A DNA stretch of 64,000 nucleotides from Streptomyces sp. ITFR-21 (GTDB lineage: Bacteria > Actinomycetota > Actinomycetes > Streptomycetales > Streptomycetaceae): contig NZ_CP134605.1 in assembly GCF_031844685.1 (NCBI RefSeq), positions 5,864,001 to 5,928,000 of the forward strand, read 5' to 3'. A model generated the notes under the pieces. The model did no database searches, was not told the origin of the DNA, and was given only the letters and a program-made list of their open reading frames with translations. Within the stretch, counting starts at the first letter, position 1; each line of letters opens with the position of its first letter. Positions 55,072 through 63,791 of the stretch are shown piece by piece. A program made the position numbers and the translations under genes.

Positions 55072-56628
55072 CTAACGGGTGCGGTGGCGCCCGCCGTAGA
55101 GCTCGATCCGCGCCTCAGACACCGCCTTCGCACCGCGCAGGGTCCGCGTCACCGAAGTGGTGACCGTGTCGTACGACGCTTCGGCCAGCCGCAGGAACGC
55201 CGAGCGGGTCGCATCCAAGTTGAGACCCCCGCCCAGCGCCCTGCCCGTACGGTCCAGCCGCCGGAAACGCGCCCAGAACTCGGTCTCCGCACCCGGCCAG
55301 TAACGGGCCGCCGCCTCGGCCGACCACGTGCCGGTGTCGGCCTTCGCGTCGTCGACGTATGCCGCCCACGCCCGCTTCACCGCACGGTCCAGCCGCCGTC
55401 CGTACACCTCGCCGTACTGCCGCAGCCGCGCCACCGCCGGCCGGGAGGATGCCGCCAGTTCCTCAGCAAGCCCCAGCACAGGCGGTGTGGACCCCTCCAT
55501 GAACTGGGTGTCCTTCGCCTGGCCCTCCTGCTCGAAACCCAGCGCCCGCACCCGCAGCGGCAACTTCCCCAGATCCTCGGCCGACTCGAAGACCAGCGGA
55601 CGCTGTGGACCGTCACCCTCATTCACCCGGTGCAGCAGCAGCGCGTCCAGATCCCGCCACAGTGCGCGCTGGGAATCGGCGGGACGCGGGTAGCGGTTGC
55701 CCTGCTTGCTGATCTGCCAGATCAGATAGTCGTCGTCGCGGGCGACACGGCCGCTGCGGTACGCCCAGGTGATGAAGGCATCCTCGACCAATTCGCCGTG
55801 CTCACCGCCCGGTTTGAGCAGCAGCGCATGCTGCGAGCACGCCGTCAGCCGGGCGCAGGGGCCGACCGGCGGCGCGGGAAGCTTCTCCGGATCGGGCAAC
55901 TCGTTCCATTCCCACGGGCACAAGTCCTCGGTACGGCGCACCGCCACCTTGGGCGGAACCAGACCGGCGAGCAGCGTCTCGAACAGCGAAGCACCCTCGG
56001 GGTGGTACGACAGCGCGGTACGCAGCGGACCCGCCGTCGTACTGGCACTCTTCACGCCGTTCACCTCACGGGCCGAACAGCGCCCGGACGGACCGTAGTA
56101 GTGCCACACCAAAAGATTCAGCACAGCCTCAGGCGCCTCCGGCAGGTCGGGCCGGGCATCGCTGCCATGCCGGAACCAGGCGTGATTATTTCCCGAAGGG
56201 CGGGTCACGATCAGCTTGTTGACACCCGCAGTGTTGTCCGGGTCGCACTGTTCGGCCAGCCGGATATCCTGCATCCACGGACGTCCGCCGTCAGGGTCGT
56301 AGAGGAAGAACCGGTCGGCGTACCGGGCGAAGTACGCCTCGACCCCGCTTTCGGGAAGCCGGCCCGCCTCCGCGATCGCCTCCCGACGCCGGTACCAATT
56401 GCCGGGGCCTGCTTCGTCCAGGCCCGTCCCTCGGGCGGTGAGGGCATACAGGATTCTCAACAGGGCTGCGTGGGCCGGAGGTTCGGGGACGGCCAGGCCG
56501 GCGATGTCCTGGCTGCGGAGCAGAGCCTCGCGTAAGCCGACGCGGTCGGGCAGCTTGTCGCCGTGGGAACCGGGGGCCCACCGCACGGGTATCCACGCTT
56601 CGTTGAGCAGGTTGTACATGCTGGGCAC
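55072..56628 (-). CDS. cse1: Cse1/CasA, Cascade large subunit (PAM recognition)
   Basis: About 518 aa. N-terminal YNLLNEAWIPVRWAPG is the family start; it contains VWHYYGPSGRCSAREVNGVK and the later NRYPRPADSQ and VFESAEDLGKLPLRV segments. Reads the PAM and recruits Cas3. GTG 56628 has AAGGAAG at good spacing; ATG 56619 and GTG 56655 are alternatives. The region upstream holds the repeat-like guide described separately. Confidence 0.94.
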   Translation of the reverse strand: MPSMYNLLNEAWIPVRWAPGSHGDKLPDRVGLREALLRSQDIAGLAVPEPPAHAALLRILYALTARGTGLDEAGPGNWYRRREAIAEAGRLPESGVEAYFARYADRFFLYDPDGGRPWMQDIRLAEQCDPDNTAGVNKLIVTRPSGNNHAWFRHGSDARPDLPEAPEAVLNLLVWHYYGPSGRCSAREVNGVKSASTTAGPLRTALSYHPEGASLFETLLAGLVPPKVAVRRTEDLCPWEWNELPDPEKLPAPPVGPCARLTACSQHALLLKPGGEHGELVEDAFITWAYRSGRVARDDDYLIWQISKQGNRYPRPADSQRALWRDLDALLLHRVNEGDGPQRPLVFESAEDLGKLPLRVRALGFEQEGQAKDTQFMEGSTPPVLGLAEELAASSRPAVARLRQYGEVYGRRLDRAVKRAWAAYVDDAKADTGTWSAEAAARYWPGAETEFWARFRRLDRTGRALGGGLNLDATRSAFLRLAEASYDTVTTSVTRTLRGAKAVSEARIELYGGRHRTR

Positions 56629-56664
56629 TGAGGGTGGCTTCCTTCGATGGGACACAATGGGGGT

Positions 56665-56754
56665 GAGGTCTCCGCGCGAGCGGAGGTGACCCGCATGTCA
56701 CGTCGGAGGACAGGACAGGTCTCTCCTCATGCCCGTTGGTGCGGGCGAGCCCAG
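56665..56754 (+). ncRNA. Candidate Cas-regulating crRNA-like RNA (orphan repeat, spacer, degenerate repeat)
   Basis: First unit 56665-56693 matches each array repeat at 25 of 29 positions and keeps the perfect stem CTCCGC/GCGGAG with loop GCGA and the handle GTGACCCG. Then 32 nt (56694-56725) in exact spacer position. Then 56726-56754, where the sequence is changed but a 6-pair stem with a 4-nt loop falls at the same positions (6-11 and 16-21; last pair T-G). A CACAAT box at 56653-56658 could be a -10. Orientation is plus, opposite to the cas genes. No transcript evidence. Confidence 0.65.
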
Positions 56755-56761
56755 CGTGGCC

Positions 56762-56779
56762 GCTTGGGGCCTCCCAAGC
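56762..56779. terminator. Small hairpin after the repeat-like guide
   Basis: GCTTGGG (56762-56768) and CCCAAGC (56773-56779), loop GCCT. It would end a plus-strand RNA starting near 56665 and also lies between cas3 and cse1. Confidence 0.5.
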
Positions 56780-56828
56780 AACCTTGCGGCCACGGTGGGT
56801 GACGGGGCAGGGGTCATTCCATGCTCCA

Positions 56829-56863
56829 AAGCATGTCACGTCAGAGGTAATGACATGACGCCT
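56829..56863 (+). promoter_or_regulatory. AAG-preceded protospacer-like site upstream of cse1
   Basis: AAG at 56829-56831, then 32 nt of which 15 of the first 16 equal the orphan spacer (mismatch only at position 12) and 8 of the last 16. The site also contains an inverted repeat CATGTCA (56832-56838) / TGACATG (56851-56857). It lies 38-69 bp beyond the cas3 stop and about 200 bp upstream of cse1. Confidence 0.6.
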
Positions 56864-56900
56864 TGTCAGTCCGTCAGGTACAGCGTACTCGACCGGAGGC

Positions 56901-59765
56901 TCAGGCAACCTCCAAACCGACAGCCGAGATCGTGATCGTCCGCCCGCCGTGCCGCCCCCGCCACACACCCGGACCGTCAGGCTGCATTCGCAGCGGGACC
57001 ACGTCCCGCAGCATCGAACGCTCCTCCCAGCTCTGCGGTACGAGACCGGCCTCGCCCTCCCCCAGCAGCCACTTGCCGGGCACAGGCGCCACGCGGGTCA
57101 TGATCTGGGCGAGTTCGGCACGAGACGGGCCGTGTGCGCGGTCCTTCGGTAGGCCCTCCTTGCCGTCCTCGTCGAGGGTCAACTTGCCGTCGGGCTGTTC
57201 GTACAGGCAGAGAAGCCGGCCGGTGTCCGCGCCGAGCCGGGTGGTCAGCAGTTCCTCGGTGACACCGGCCTCGCGGCGGCTGAGCCGGTGCAGATCATCG
57301 GCCACGTCCGCGGGGGCGTCGATGCCGACCATGGTGGCGAGGTGTTCCTGGACCATCTCGTCCGCCTGGCGTTCGGAGTCCATCTGTCGGAGTTCGCGCT
57401 GGGATGCGGCGTCGAGCAGGTCGACGAAGTCCTCGGCGTAGACGAAGTCGACCAGTTCCTGGACGTCACCGGGTACGGCGATCCCGGCTGCGGGGGTCGC
57501 GTGCAGGAGACCGGCGGTACGGGTGAGCAGGCCGGCGTCGTAAACTGATCCCCAGGTGCGCGGGCGATCCGTCCTGCCTTGTGCGTCCACAGGTTCGAGG
57601 ACCACCAGCTGGGGCCGATCTTCCGACCGGGCCCAGGCCGGGCGTCCTTGAGGGCCGCGGGCATGCCGGCGGGCGCGGCCGGCACGCTGGAGCAACTGGG
57701 CCAGCGGGGCGAGATCGCTGACAATCAGGTCGAAGTCAAAATCGAGCGATTGTTCCACTACTTGGGTGGCGACGAGGATGGATGCAGACCGCGGCCTGGA
57801 CGCGTCCTCCGGCGTCCGCGACTTCCCGTACGCCGCCTGGCATTCGTCGGTGATGCGCTGTCTGATGTCGGCCCGATAGCGGGAGTGGAGCAGCCGCAAC
57901 CCGCCTTCTGTCGCGGCCAGTTCCGGGTACCCCGTGCACAGGTCCCGGTAGGTGGCCTGTGCTTCGGCAACCGTGGTGCAGCACACCAGCGCGGTACCGC
58001 CGTCCTCGGCGAGTGGGCTCAGCGCCTCCCGCAGGGCGCGGCGCCGGCCGCCGGTACGCGGTGGGGTCTGCGGAGCGTCGCCAATGTCCCAGGTGACCTG
58101 TCGTACCGTCACTTCGAGAGCGCGGGCACGTTCGCTGTCCGTGGCCCGGGGCTTGGAGACCTCGCCCGTCGCGCCGTCGACGAAGAGCCAGCTTGGATAG
58201 CACGGTTCGACAGCTGACGGTTCCAGGAAGCCCGCGCCGCGCCGGTAGGCGTCCACCAGCGAGCCGGCCGTACGGCCCGAGAGCGTCGCCGACAGCAGGA
58301 CGACCGGGGCACGGAAGGCGCCCAGCCACTCCAGCAGGATGGTAAGCAGTTTGTGCATCCACGGCCCGTACGCGTGCGCCTCGTCGACGACGAAGACCTT
58401 GTCGGACAGGGCGAACAGGCGAAGGGCATTGTACGTGAGGGGCAGGACCGCGGCGAGTGCCTGGTCGATGGTGCCGACCCCGAGCGGGGCGAGCAGCCCC
58501 CGTTTCGCGCCACGCAGCCATGCCTCGGCCTCCAGCGCGGTGGTGTGCGCGGCGCTGATCTCGCCGCCCGTCTCTTCGCCGCCCCCGCTTTCACCTGTGT
58601 AGAGGGGGCTAAGCCAGGCCATGGAGTGCAGGAGCGTCAGGGCCCGTTCACCGGTCAGCGCGTTTTCCGCGAACTCCCGCACCCGGGGGTACATGCCGTT
58701 GGCGGTCGCCATGGTGGGCAGCGCGAAGTACAGCCCGCGGGCCCCCGCGGCCCGGCCCAGCAACGAGGCCGCGAACAGGGCCGCTTCGGTCTTGCCGTCA
58801 CCGGTCGGCGCGGTGACGAGCACCAGGCCCGTGCCGCGCCCGGCGACCAGCTCCGGGAGATGGCCGACGAGGTCGCGCTGCAAAGCATTGGGGGTGAAGG
58901 GGAACATCGCGCCGAACTCGTCGGCTTGGAACGTGGCGCGCCCGAGGCGGGCGCCTGTCACCCGGCCTGCGGCCGTCGCCCGGGTGCGCCGCCAGTGGGC
59001 ATCGATCTCCCCGGGAGTTCCCTGCCAGTCCGCCGGGGGCATCAGCGGCACAATCGCATCCGTCTGGCTGGCCAGCCAGTCGGCCACAACCACCAAACCG
59101 CTGACCACGACGGCCAGTTCGGCAGGCAGCCCCGCCTCCGGTACGGCGTCGCCGCCCGTCACCCGGCGCAGCTCCGCGAAGTGCGCGCGGCGCTGCCTCG
59201 CCCACCCCCCCTCCCCCAGCCCCGCCTGGTACTCACTCGCCCGCGCCAGCTCCCGGGCTTTGAGCACATCGCCGTACCGGCCGTGGTGACCGCCCAGGAG
59301 CTGTGCGATCTGATGGCTCACCGCCCCCCGCAGCGACCTGCCGCCTCCTCCCGGATAACCCGCCTCGGCAAACAGGCTGGCCAGTGCCCAATGTGTCCCC
59401 CTCTCATGCCGGAACTGCCACTCCTTATCCGCCCCCGGCACAAACCAGTACACCTCTTCCGCCCGCACCCCGGCGAACGCCGCGGGCACCTGCGCCTGGA
59501 ATGGCGGCGTGATCTTCCCCAGATCGTGCAGCCCGGCCCAGAACGACAACACCGCCCGCGCCTCGGCCGCCCCCAGCCCCAGCGCGCCACCGACGCGTTC
59601 CCGGGTCCCCTCCCCCACCAGCCCATCCCACAAAGCCAGGAACACAGCAGCCGTATCAAGCATGTGGCAGACCACCGGGTACACCCTGGGCAGCCCCTTC
59701 TTTTTCCCCCACATCCGGCAGTCCACTCGACCCACCGGCCACGCCCCACCAGCGCCACTCATCAT
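56901..59765 (-). CDS. cas3: Cas3 helicase-nuclease
   Basis: About 954 aa. HD nuclease: VCHMLDTAAV, LHDLGKITPPFQAQ, GGHHGRYGD. Helicase: Walker A VTAPTGDGKTEAAL, DEAH box VVDEAHAYGP, LLSATLSG, and motif VI LLQRAGRARRH. Recruited by Cascade to degrade targets. ATG-ATG at 59762-59765 chosen from homologous N-termini (residues before WGKKKGLPRVYP); RBS is weak. It is separated from cse1 by 272 bp, so may be transcribed independently. Confidence 0.96.
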   Translation of the reverse strand: MMSGAGGAWPVGRVDCRMWGKKKGLPRVYPVVCHMLDTAAVFLALWDGLVGEGTRERVGGALGLGAAEARAVLSFWAGLHDLGKITPPFQAQVPAAFAGVRAEEVYWFVPGADKEWQFRHERGTHWALASLFAEAGYPGGGGRSLRGAVSHQIAQLLGGHHGRYGDVLKARELARASEYQAGLGEGGWARQRRAHFAELRRVTGGDAVPEAGLPAELAVVVSGLVVVADWLASQTDAIVPLMPPADWQGTPGEIDAHWRRTRATAAGRVTGARLGRATFQADEFGAMFPFTPNALQRDLVGHLPELVAGRGTGLVLVTAPTGDGKTEAALFAASLLGRAAGARGLYFALPTMATANGMYPRVREFAENALTGERALTLLHSMAWLSPLYTGESGGGEETGGEISAAHTTALEAEAWLRGAKRGLLAPLGVGTIDQALAAVLPLTYNALRLFALSDKVFVVDEAHAYGPWMHKLLTILLEWLGAFRAPVVLLSATLSGRTAGSLVDAYRRGAGFLEPSAVEPCYPSWLFVDGATGEVSKPRATDSERARALEVTVRQVTWDIGDAPQTPPRTGGRRRALREALSPLAEDGGTALVCCTTVAEAQATYRDLCTGYPELAATEGGLRLLHSRYRADIRQRITDECQAAYGKSRTPEDASRPRSASILVATQVVEQSLDFDFDLIVSDLAPLAQLLQRAGRARRHARGPQGRPAWARSEDRPQLVVLEPVDAQGRTDRPRTWGSVYDAGLLTRTAGLLHATPAAGIAVPGDVQELVDFVYAEDFVDLLDAASQRELRQMDSERQADEMVQEHLATMVGIDAPADVADDLHRLSRREAGVTEELLTTRLGADTGRLLCLYEQPDGKLTLDEDGKEGLPKDRAHGPSRAELAQIMTRVAPVPGKWLLGEGEAGLVPQSWEERSMLRDVVPLRMQPDGPGVWRGRHGGRTITISAVGLEVA

Positions 59766-59910
59766 GCTCAAGGGATAGCAGGCCCCACTGACAACCACCC
59801 CCAGCCCCGGCGATCCCCGCCTCCCCCAACCCACGGGCCCTACAATCCCGTTCATGCGCCCGACAGGTACGGCCCGAGGCTCCGCCGTAGGCAGTCACCC
59901 ACAAGGGTAA

Positions 59911-59950
59911 AGAAATTACAAGGCCCCTCTAGGGCCGCAGGTCAGGGAGC
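59911..59950 (+). promoter_or_regulatory. Leader of array 2
   Basis: Contains AGAAATTACAAGGCCCCTCT followed by AG-GGCCGCAGGTCAGG next to the first repeat. About 30 of 40 positions match the array 1 leader, in the same register to the repeat. It lies 145 bp upstream of the divergent cas3 start, so one region serves both. Confidence 0.75.
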
Positions 59951-62428
59951 CTGCTCTCCGCGCCAGCGGAGGTGACCCGGCCGCGCACCGGTGGCTGAGC
60001 GAGCACGGCTACTGCTCTCCGCGCCAGCGGAGGTGACCCGCGACCGGACTGCTTGCCGCCTACCGCGCCGAGCTGCTCTCCGCGCCAGCGGAGGTGACCC
60101 GGGCCTGGGCCTGGTCGACCAGCCGCTCGTGCACTGCTCTCCGCGCCAGCGGAGGTGACCCGCTGGTCGAGGAGGCCGGAGAGGTCGCGTCCGCCTGCTC
60201 TCCGCGCCAGCGGAGGTGACCCGCCCGCACCGCCGCCCATCACCGCGTGCCTGCTCTGCTCTCCGCGCCAGCGGAGGTGACCCGCTCGGCCTGCTCGGCA
60301 AGGGCGAGTGGAAGAACTGCTCTCCGCGCCAGCGGAGGTGACCCGCCACGATGACGTGCGACGCCTTGATACTGCGCCTGCTCTCCGCGCCAGCGGAGGT
60401 GACCCGTCGTCGGTCCAGTCCCGGACGGTCGGTGTCCGCTGCTCTCCGCGCCAGCGGAGGTGACCCGCTGGGACTGGCCCGTCTCCGAGGACCTCCGGAC
60501 TGCTCTCCGCGCCAGCGGAGGTGACCCGGCACAGCGGGGGCTGGCAGGTGACGGAGCCAGCTGCTCTCCGCGCCAGCGGAGGTGACCCGCGGTCCAGGAG
60601 GAAGTTCAGATCGCTGAGGTCCTGCTCTCCGCGCCAGCGGAGGTGACCCGTTGACCATGGCCCAGGGCTGGCCGGCCGCCTCCTGCTCTCCGCGCCAGCG
60701 GAGGTGACCCGCTCCGTCTCAGCGCGCTCGGACTCTTCCCAGGCTGCTCTCCGCGCCAGCGGAGGTGACCCGTCGCCGCAGTCCTCGTCGTCGTGTCCGG
60801 GCGGCAGCGTGCACTGCTCTCCGCGCCAGCGGAGGTGACCCGGCGTGACCGAAGACGAATCGTTGGAGGCGGTGCTGCTCTCCGCGCCAGCGGAGGTGAC
60901 CCGCCGCACGACTGCAAAGAGTACGGCCACGCGAACTGCTCTCCGCGCCAGCGGAGGTGACCCGTACAGCTGCGCCGTGCTCAGCCGGTCCCGTTCCTGC
61001 TCTCCGCGCCAGCGGAGGTGACCCGCCCCTCCCCGACGCGCTGGGTGGTGCGGCGTGCTGCTCTCCGCGCCAGCGGAGGTGACCCCCCTGCGGCATGGCC
61101 GAGGTCAGGGGCGCGATCCTGCTCTCCGCGCCAGCGGAGGTGACCCGGCGAGATGCCCGAGCTGGCCGACGACCCGTGCCTGCTCTCCGCGCCAGCGGAG
61201 GTGACCCGACCGGCCTTGCCCGGCCGGTATCCGGGGTCTGCTGCTCTCCGCGCCAGCGGAGGTGACCCGGCGACGGATCAGGTCGCCTGGCCGTTGGTGG
61301 CCTGCTCTCCGCGCCAGCGGAGGTGACCCGGAGAGTGTTAACGATCATGAGGGAAAGGCACCCTGCTCTCCGCGCCAGCGGAGGTGACCCGCGCTCCAGC
61401 AGGGCACCCCGGTTGAGGAGGCACTGCTCTCCGCGCCAGCGGAGGTGACCCGTCGCTCAAGCGGTGCGTGGCGAGGACCTGGATCTGCTCTCCGCGCCAG
61501 CGGAGGTGACCCGTGGTGGACCGAAGAGCGAGGCCGTAAGCCGGTCTGCTATCCGCGCCAGCGGAGGTGACCCGTGGCGCCCACGGTCTGCGACTCGAAA
61601 TTGGGACTGCTCTCCGCCCCAGCGGAGGTGACCCGTTGGAACGCGGCGGCACCGGGCGCCTCGACACCTGCTCTCCGCGCCAGCGGAGGTGACCCGTGGT
61701 GGACCGAAGAGCGAGGCCGTAAGCCGGTCTGCTATCCGCGCCAGCGGAGGTGACCCGTGGCGCCCACGGTCTGCGACTCGAAATTGGGACTGCTCTCCGC
61801 GCCAGCGGAGGTGACCCGTTGGAACGCGGCGGCACCGGGCGCCTCGACACCTGCTCTCCGCGCCAGCGGAGGTGACCCGTAACCCGCCTCCGCCGGCCGA
61901 CGACGGCCGTGCTGCTCTCCGCGCCAGCGGAGGTGACCCGGCCGTCTGACCACATCGCACAGCACAACGCCCCTGCTCTCCGCGCCAGCGGAGGTGACCC
62001 ACTCCAAGCCCGACTGTGCCGTGCTGTCATCTTCTGCCCTCCGCGCCAGCGGAGGTGACCCGCGGCAGGCCGCCGGAGACGCCGATGTAGACGCCTGCTC
62101 TCCGCGCCAGCGGAGGTGACCCCTTGAGCCCGTTCGGCCGCTGCCAGTGGTGGGGCTGCTCTCCGCGCCAGCGGAGGTGACCCGTATTCCGGCCAGGCTC
62201 GTCGTACGCCAGCCCACTGCTCTCCGCGCCAGCGGAGGTGACCCGGAAGGCCACGTCTTCCTGCTCCGCACCGCGTCCTGCTCTCCGCGCCAGCGGAGGT
62301 GACCCGATCGCCGGTCTGATCGGTGACGTGGAGCCAGCCTGCTCTCCGCGCCAGCGGAGGTGACCCGCACAGCGCCCAGGCCAGGGCCAGGAACATGCCC
62401 TGCTCTCCGCGCCAGCGGAGGTGACCCA
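59951..62428 (+). CRISPR. CRISPR array 2, type I-E, 41 repeats, transcribed rightward
   Basis: 41 repeats of 29 nt, 40 spacers. Repeat begins CTGCTCTCCGCGCCAGCGG and ends AGGTGACCCG; stem CTCCGC/GCGGAG, loop GCCA. Spacers are 32 nt except one of 41 nt (60773-60813). Variant repeats: 61546 and 61729 (CTGCTA start), 61607, 62034, and several with a changed 29th base (61086, 62009-62010 region, 62123, 62428), mostly toward the distal end. A 183-bp block of three spacers is duplicated (61514-61879). Confidence 0.98.
61514..61879 (+). repeat. Tandem duplication of three spacer-repeat units in array 2
   Basis: 61514-61696 and 61697-61879 are 183-bp copies. Spacers start TGGTGGACCGAAGAG, TGGCGCCCACGGTCT and TTGGAACGCGGCGGC in both. 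The CTGCTA repeat variant is shared by both copies; a G-to-C change at the repeat at 61607 is in the first copy only. Confidence 0.95.
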
Positions 62429-62886
62429 TACAGGCAGGCGCGGTACCAGCCGCTGACCTGCTGCTCTCCTACCCGCACTGGATTTTCCCCGGCGAGTGCC
62501 CGCTGCCGGTCCTGGACCAGATCGCCGACCATCCGCACCGCGCCCACTGCAGCCGGATCGGACCCTTCGGGATACGGGTCATGGACCAGGTCCCGCACGC
62601 CGTTCTGCGTAGCGCGGGCGTGGTCGACATCGGATCCCACCTCGCGCAGACCACCGGTGACACGGGCGCGGCGGCACCCACGATGCTCGCCTACCCCACG
62701 CACGGTCCCGATGCCCGGGTCGACTGGCTCGTGGCCTGCCATCACCTCCTGCCCGTCTTCCACCACGTGGAGGTCATCGACGCCCAAAACATCTCCGACC
62801 AGAACATCGTCCTGGCCCGGACCTCCCGCGGCAGGCTCAAGGCCCTGCTCTCCGGTGCCTTCGACTCCACCGCATCCGCGGCCTGA
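62429..62886 (+). pseudogene. Hypothetical protein, 3' fragment joined to the end of array 2
   Basis: An open frame runs from the last repeat to the stop at 62886 (DLLLSYPHWIFPGECPLPVL, LARTSRGRLKALLSGAFDST), protein-like and in Streptomyces codon style, but without a start before 62581 (ATG). Probably the C-terminus of a gene cut by the array. At 62461, exactly one 61-bp period after the last repeat, CTGCTCTCC matches the repeat start. Family not recognised. Confidence 0.45.
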
Positions 62887-62888
62887 GC

Positions 62889-63304
62889 TTGTTTTTTAAC
62901 CGGATCGGGTCGCTGGTACGGCTCGCTGCCGGTGAGGACTCGTCCCACGTCGTGGCGGCCTGCGGGTCGCCGGTTCTTCAAGCCCGGCGGGCGTCCGGGG
63001 CCGGGTGCGGTGGGTTTCGGTGCACCAGCCGGTGAGCCGGTCGTCGTGCGCAGGTTCCTGAACCCGCGCCGGACGCGGGCGGGGGTGAGTTTGTGCGGGG
63101 GCGCCGGCTTCTCCCACGGCCAGCGCCGGTCGGCTGCGAGGGGCCGGGCGAGGCGGAGTTGGGTGCGGGCGGCGAGGATCAGCCAGGTCAGGCAGTCGGC
63201 GGCTGCGGAGTCTCGCAGGCGAGGCCGGGTCCAGCCGAGGGTCTGCTTGAGCATGCGGAAGGTGTGCTCGATGTCGAAACGCCGGAGGAACGCCTGCCAG
63301 CAGC
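62889..63304 (-). pseudogene. Transposase C-terminal remnant (same family as 44193-45596)
   Basis: About 135 codons: RRFDIEHTFRMLKQTLGWTR, KLTPARVRRGFRNLRTTTG, PGRPPGLKNRRPAGRHDVGR. Matches the C-terminal quarter of the IS4-like transposase at about half its residues. Sharp loss of similarity at 63304. The original stop is missing and the frame runs on into the neighbouring fragment. Confidence 0.8.
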
Positions 63305-63791
63305 ATGCCCGTCACCGACGAGGTGATCCGCCTGAACCTCCACAAGGCAGGTCTGCTGATCCGGCGGACGTTCGAGACAGTCTGCACCACGCGAAGCATC
63401 GGGAGCTGGCCTCGGAGCCCTTGCGTGCTCCCGGCCGGGGAGTGGGACTGCCGTTCCTACCGACGGATGTTCCCTGGTCGCGGCGGCCACATACCTACGG
63501 TCGGGCCGTGAGCATTTCCTTCCGCGGCAGCCCCGTTATGTTTTTCGCGGTCCTGTAAGAGGGCCGCTGGCCTCCGGGCCCGGTATGACTTTTGCCCCCT
63601 GTCGATCGGATGACCTGGGGGGTGGTGTCACCGGGCCCGAGGGATGCCGTCGGAGACGCTGATGAGAGGTCCGGCCATCGCCCGACCGGGCGCGATGCCC
63701 GGCCATCTGCGGGCGGCAGGTCTGCATAACGTGGACGCGCGAGAACAACACCCCCACCCAGGCCGGCACCTGTTGAGCGAGTGGGGACACG
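63305..63791. other. Unassigned DNA between transposon remnants
   Basis: A short open frame from 63305 (PVTDEVIRLNLHKAGLLIRR) may be another gene scrap. From about 63550 the sequence is probably the left end of the IS110-type element. No intact gene seen. Confidence 0.4.

Noticed and set aside
56665..56693. The orphan repeat as the start of a third ordinary CRISPR array
   Set aside because: Only one clear repeat exists, the next unit is conserved in shape only, and the spacer matches local DNA; a regulatory guide fits better.
56830..56890. A clear -35/-10 promoter for cse1
   Set aside because: Only a CTGACA box is seen on the minus strand without a convincing -10 at the right distance; promoter position left open.
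59929..62787. Several minus-strand open frames across array 2 with repeated HLRWRGEQ and SPPLARRA peptides
   Set aside because: Also CRISPR repeat translation; three frames alternate because 61 is not a multiple of 3.
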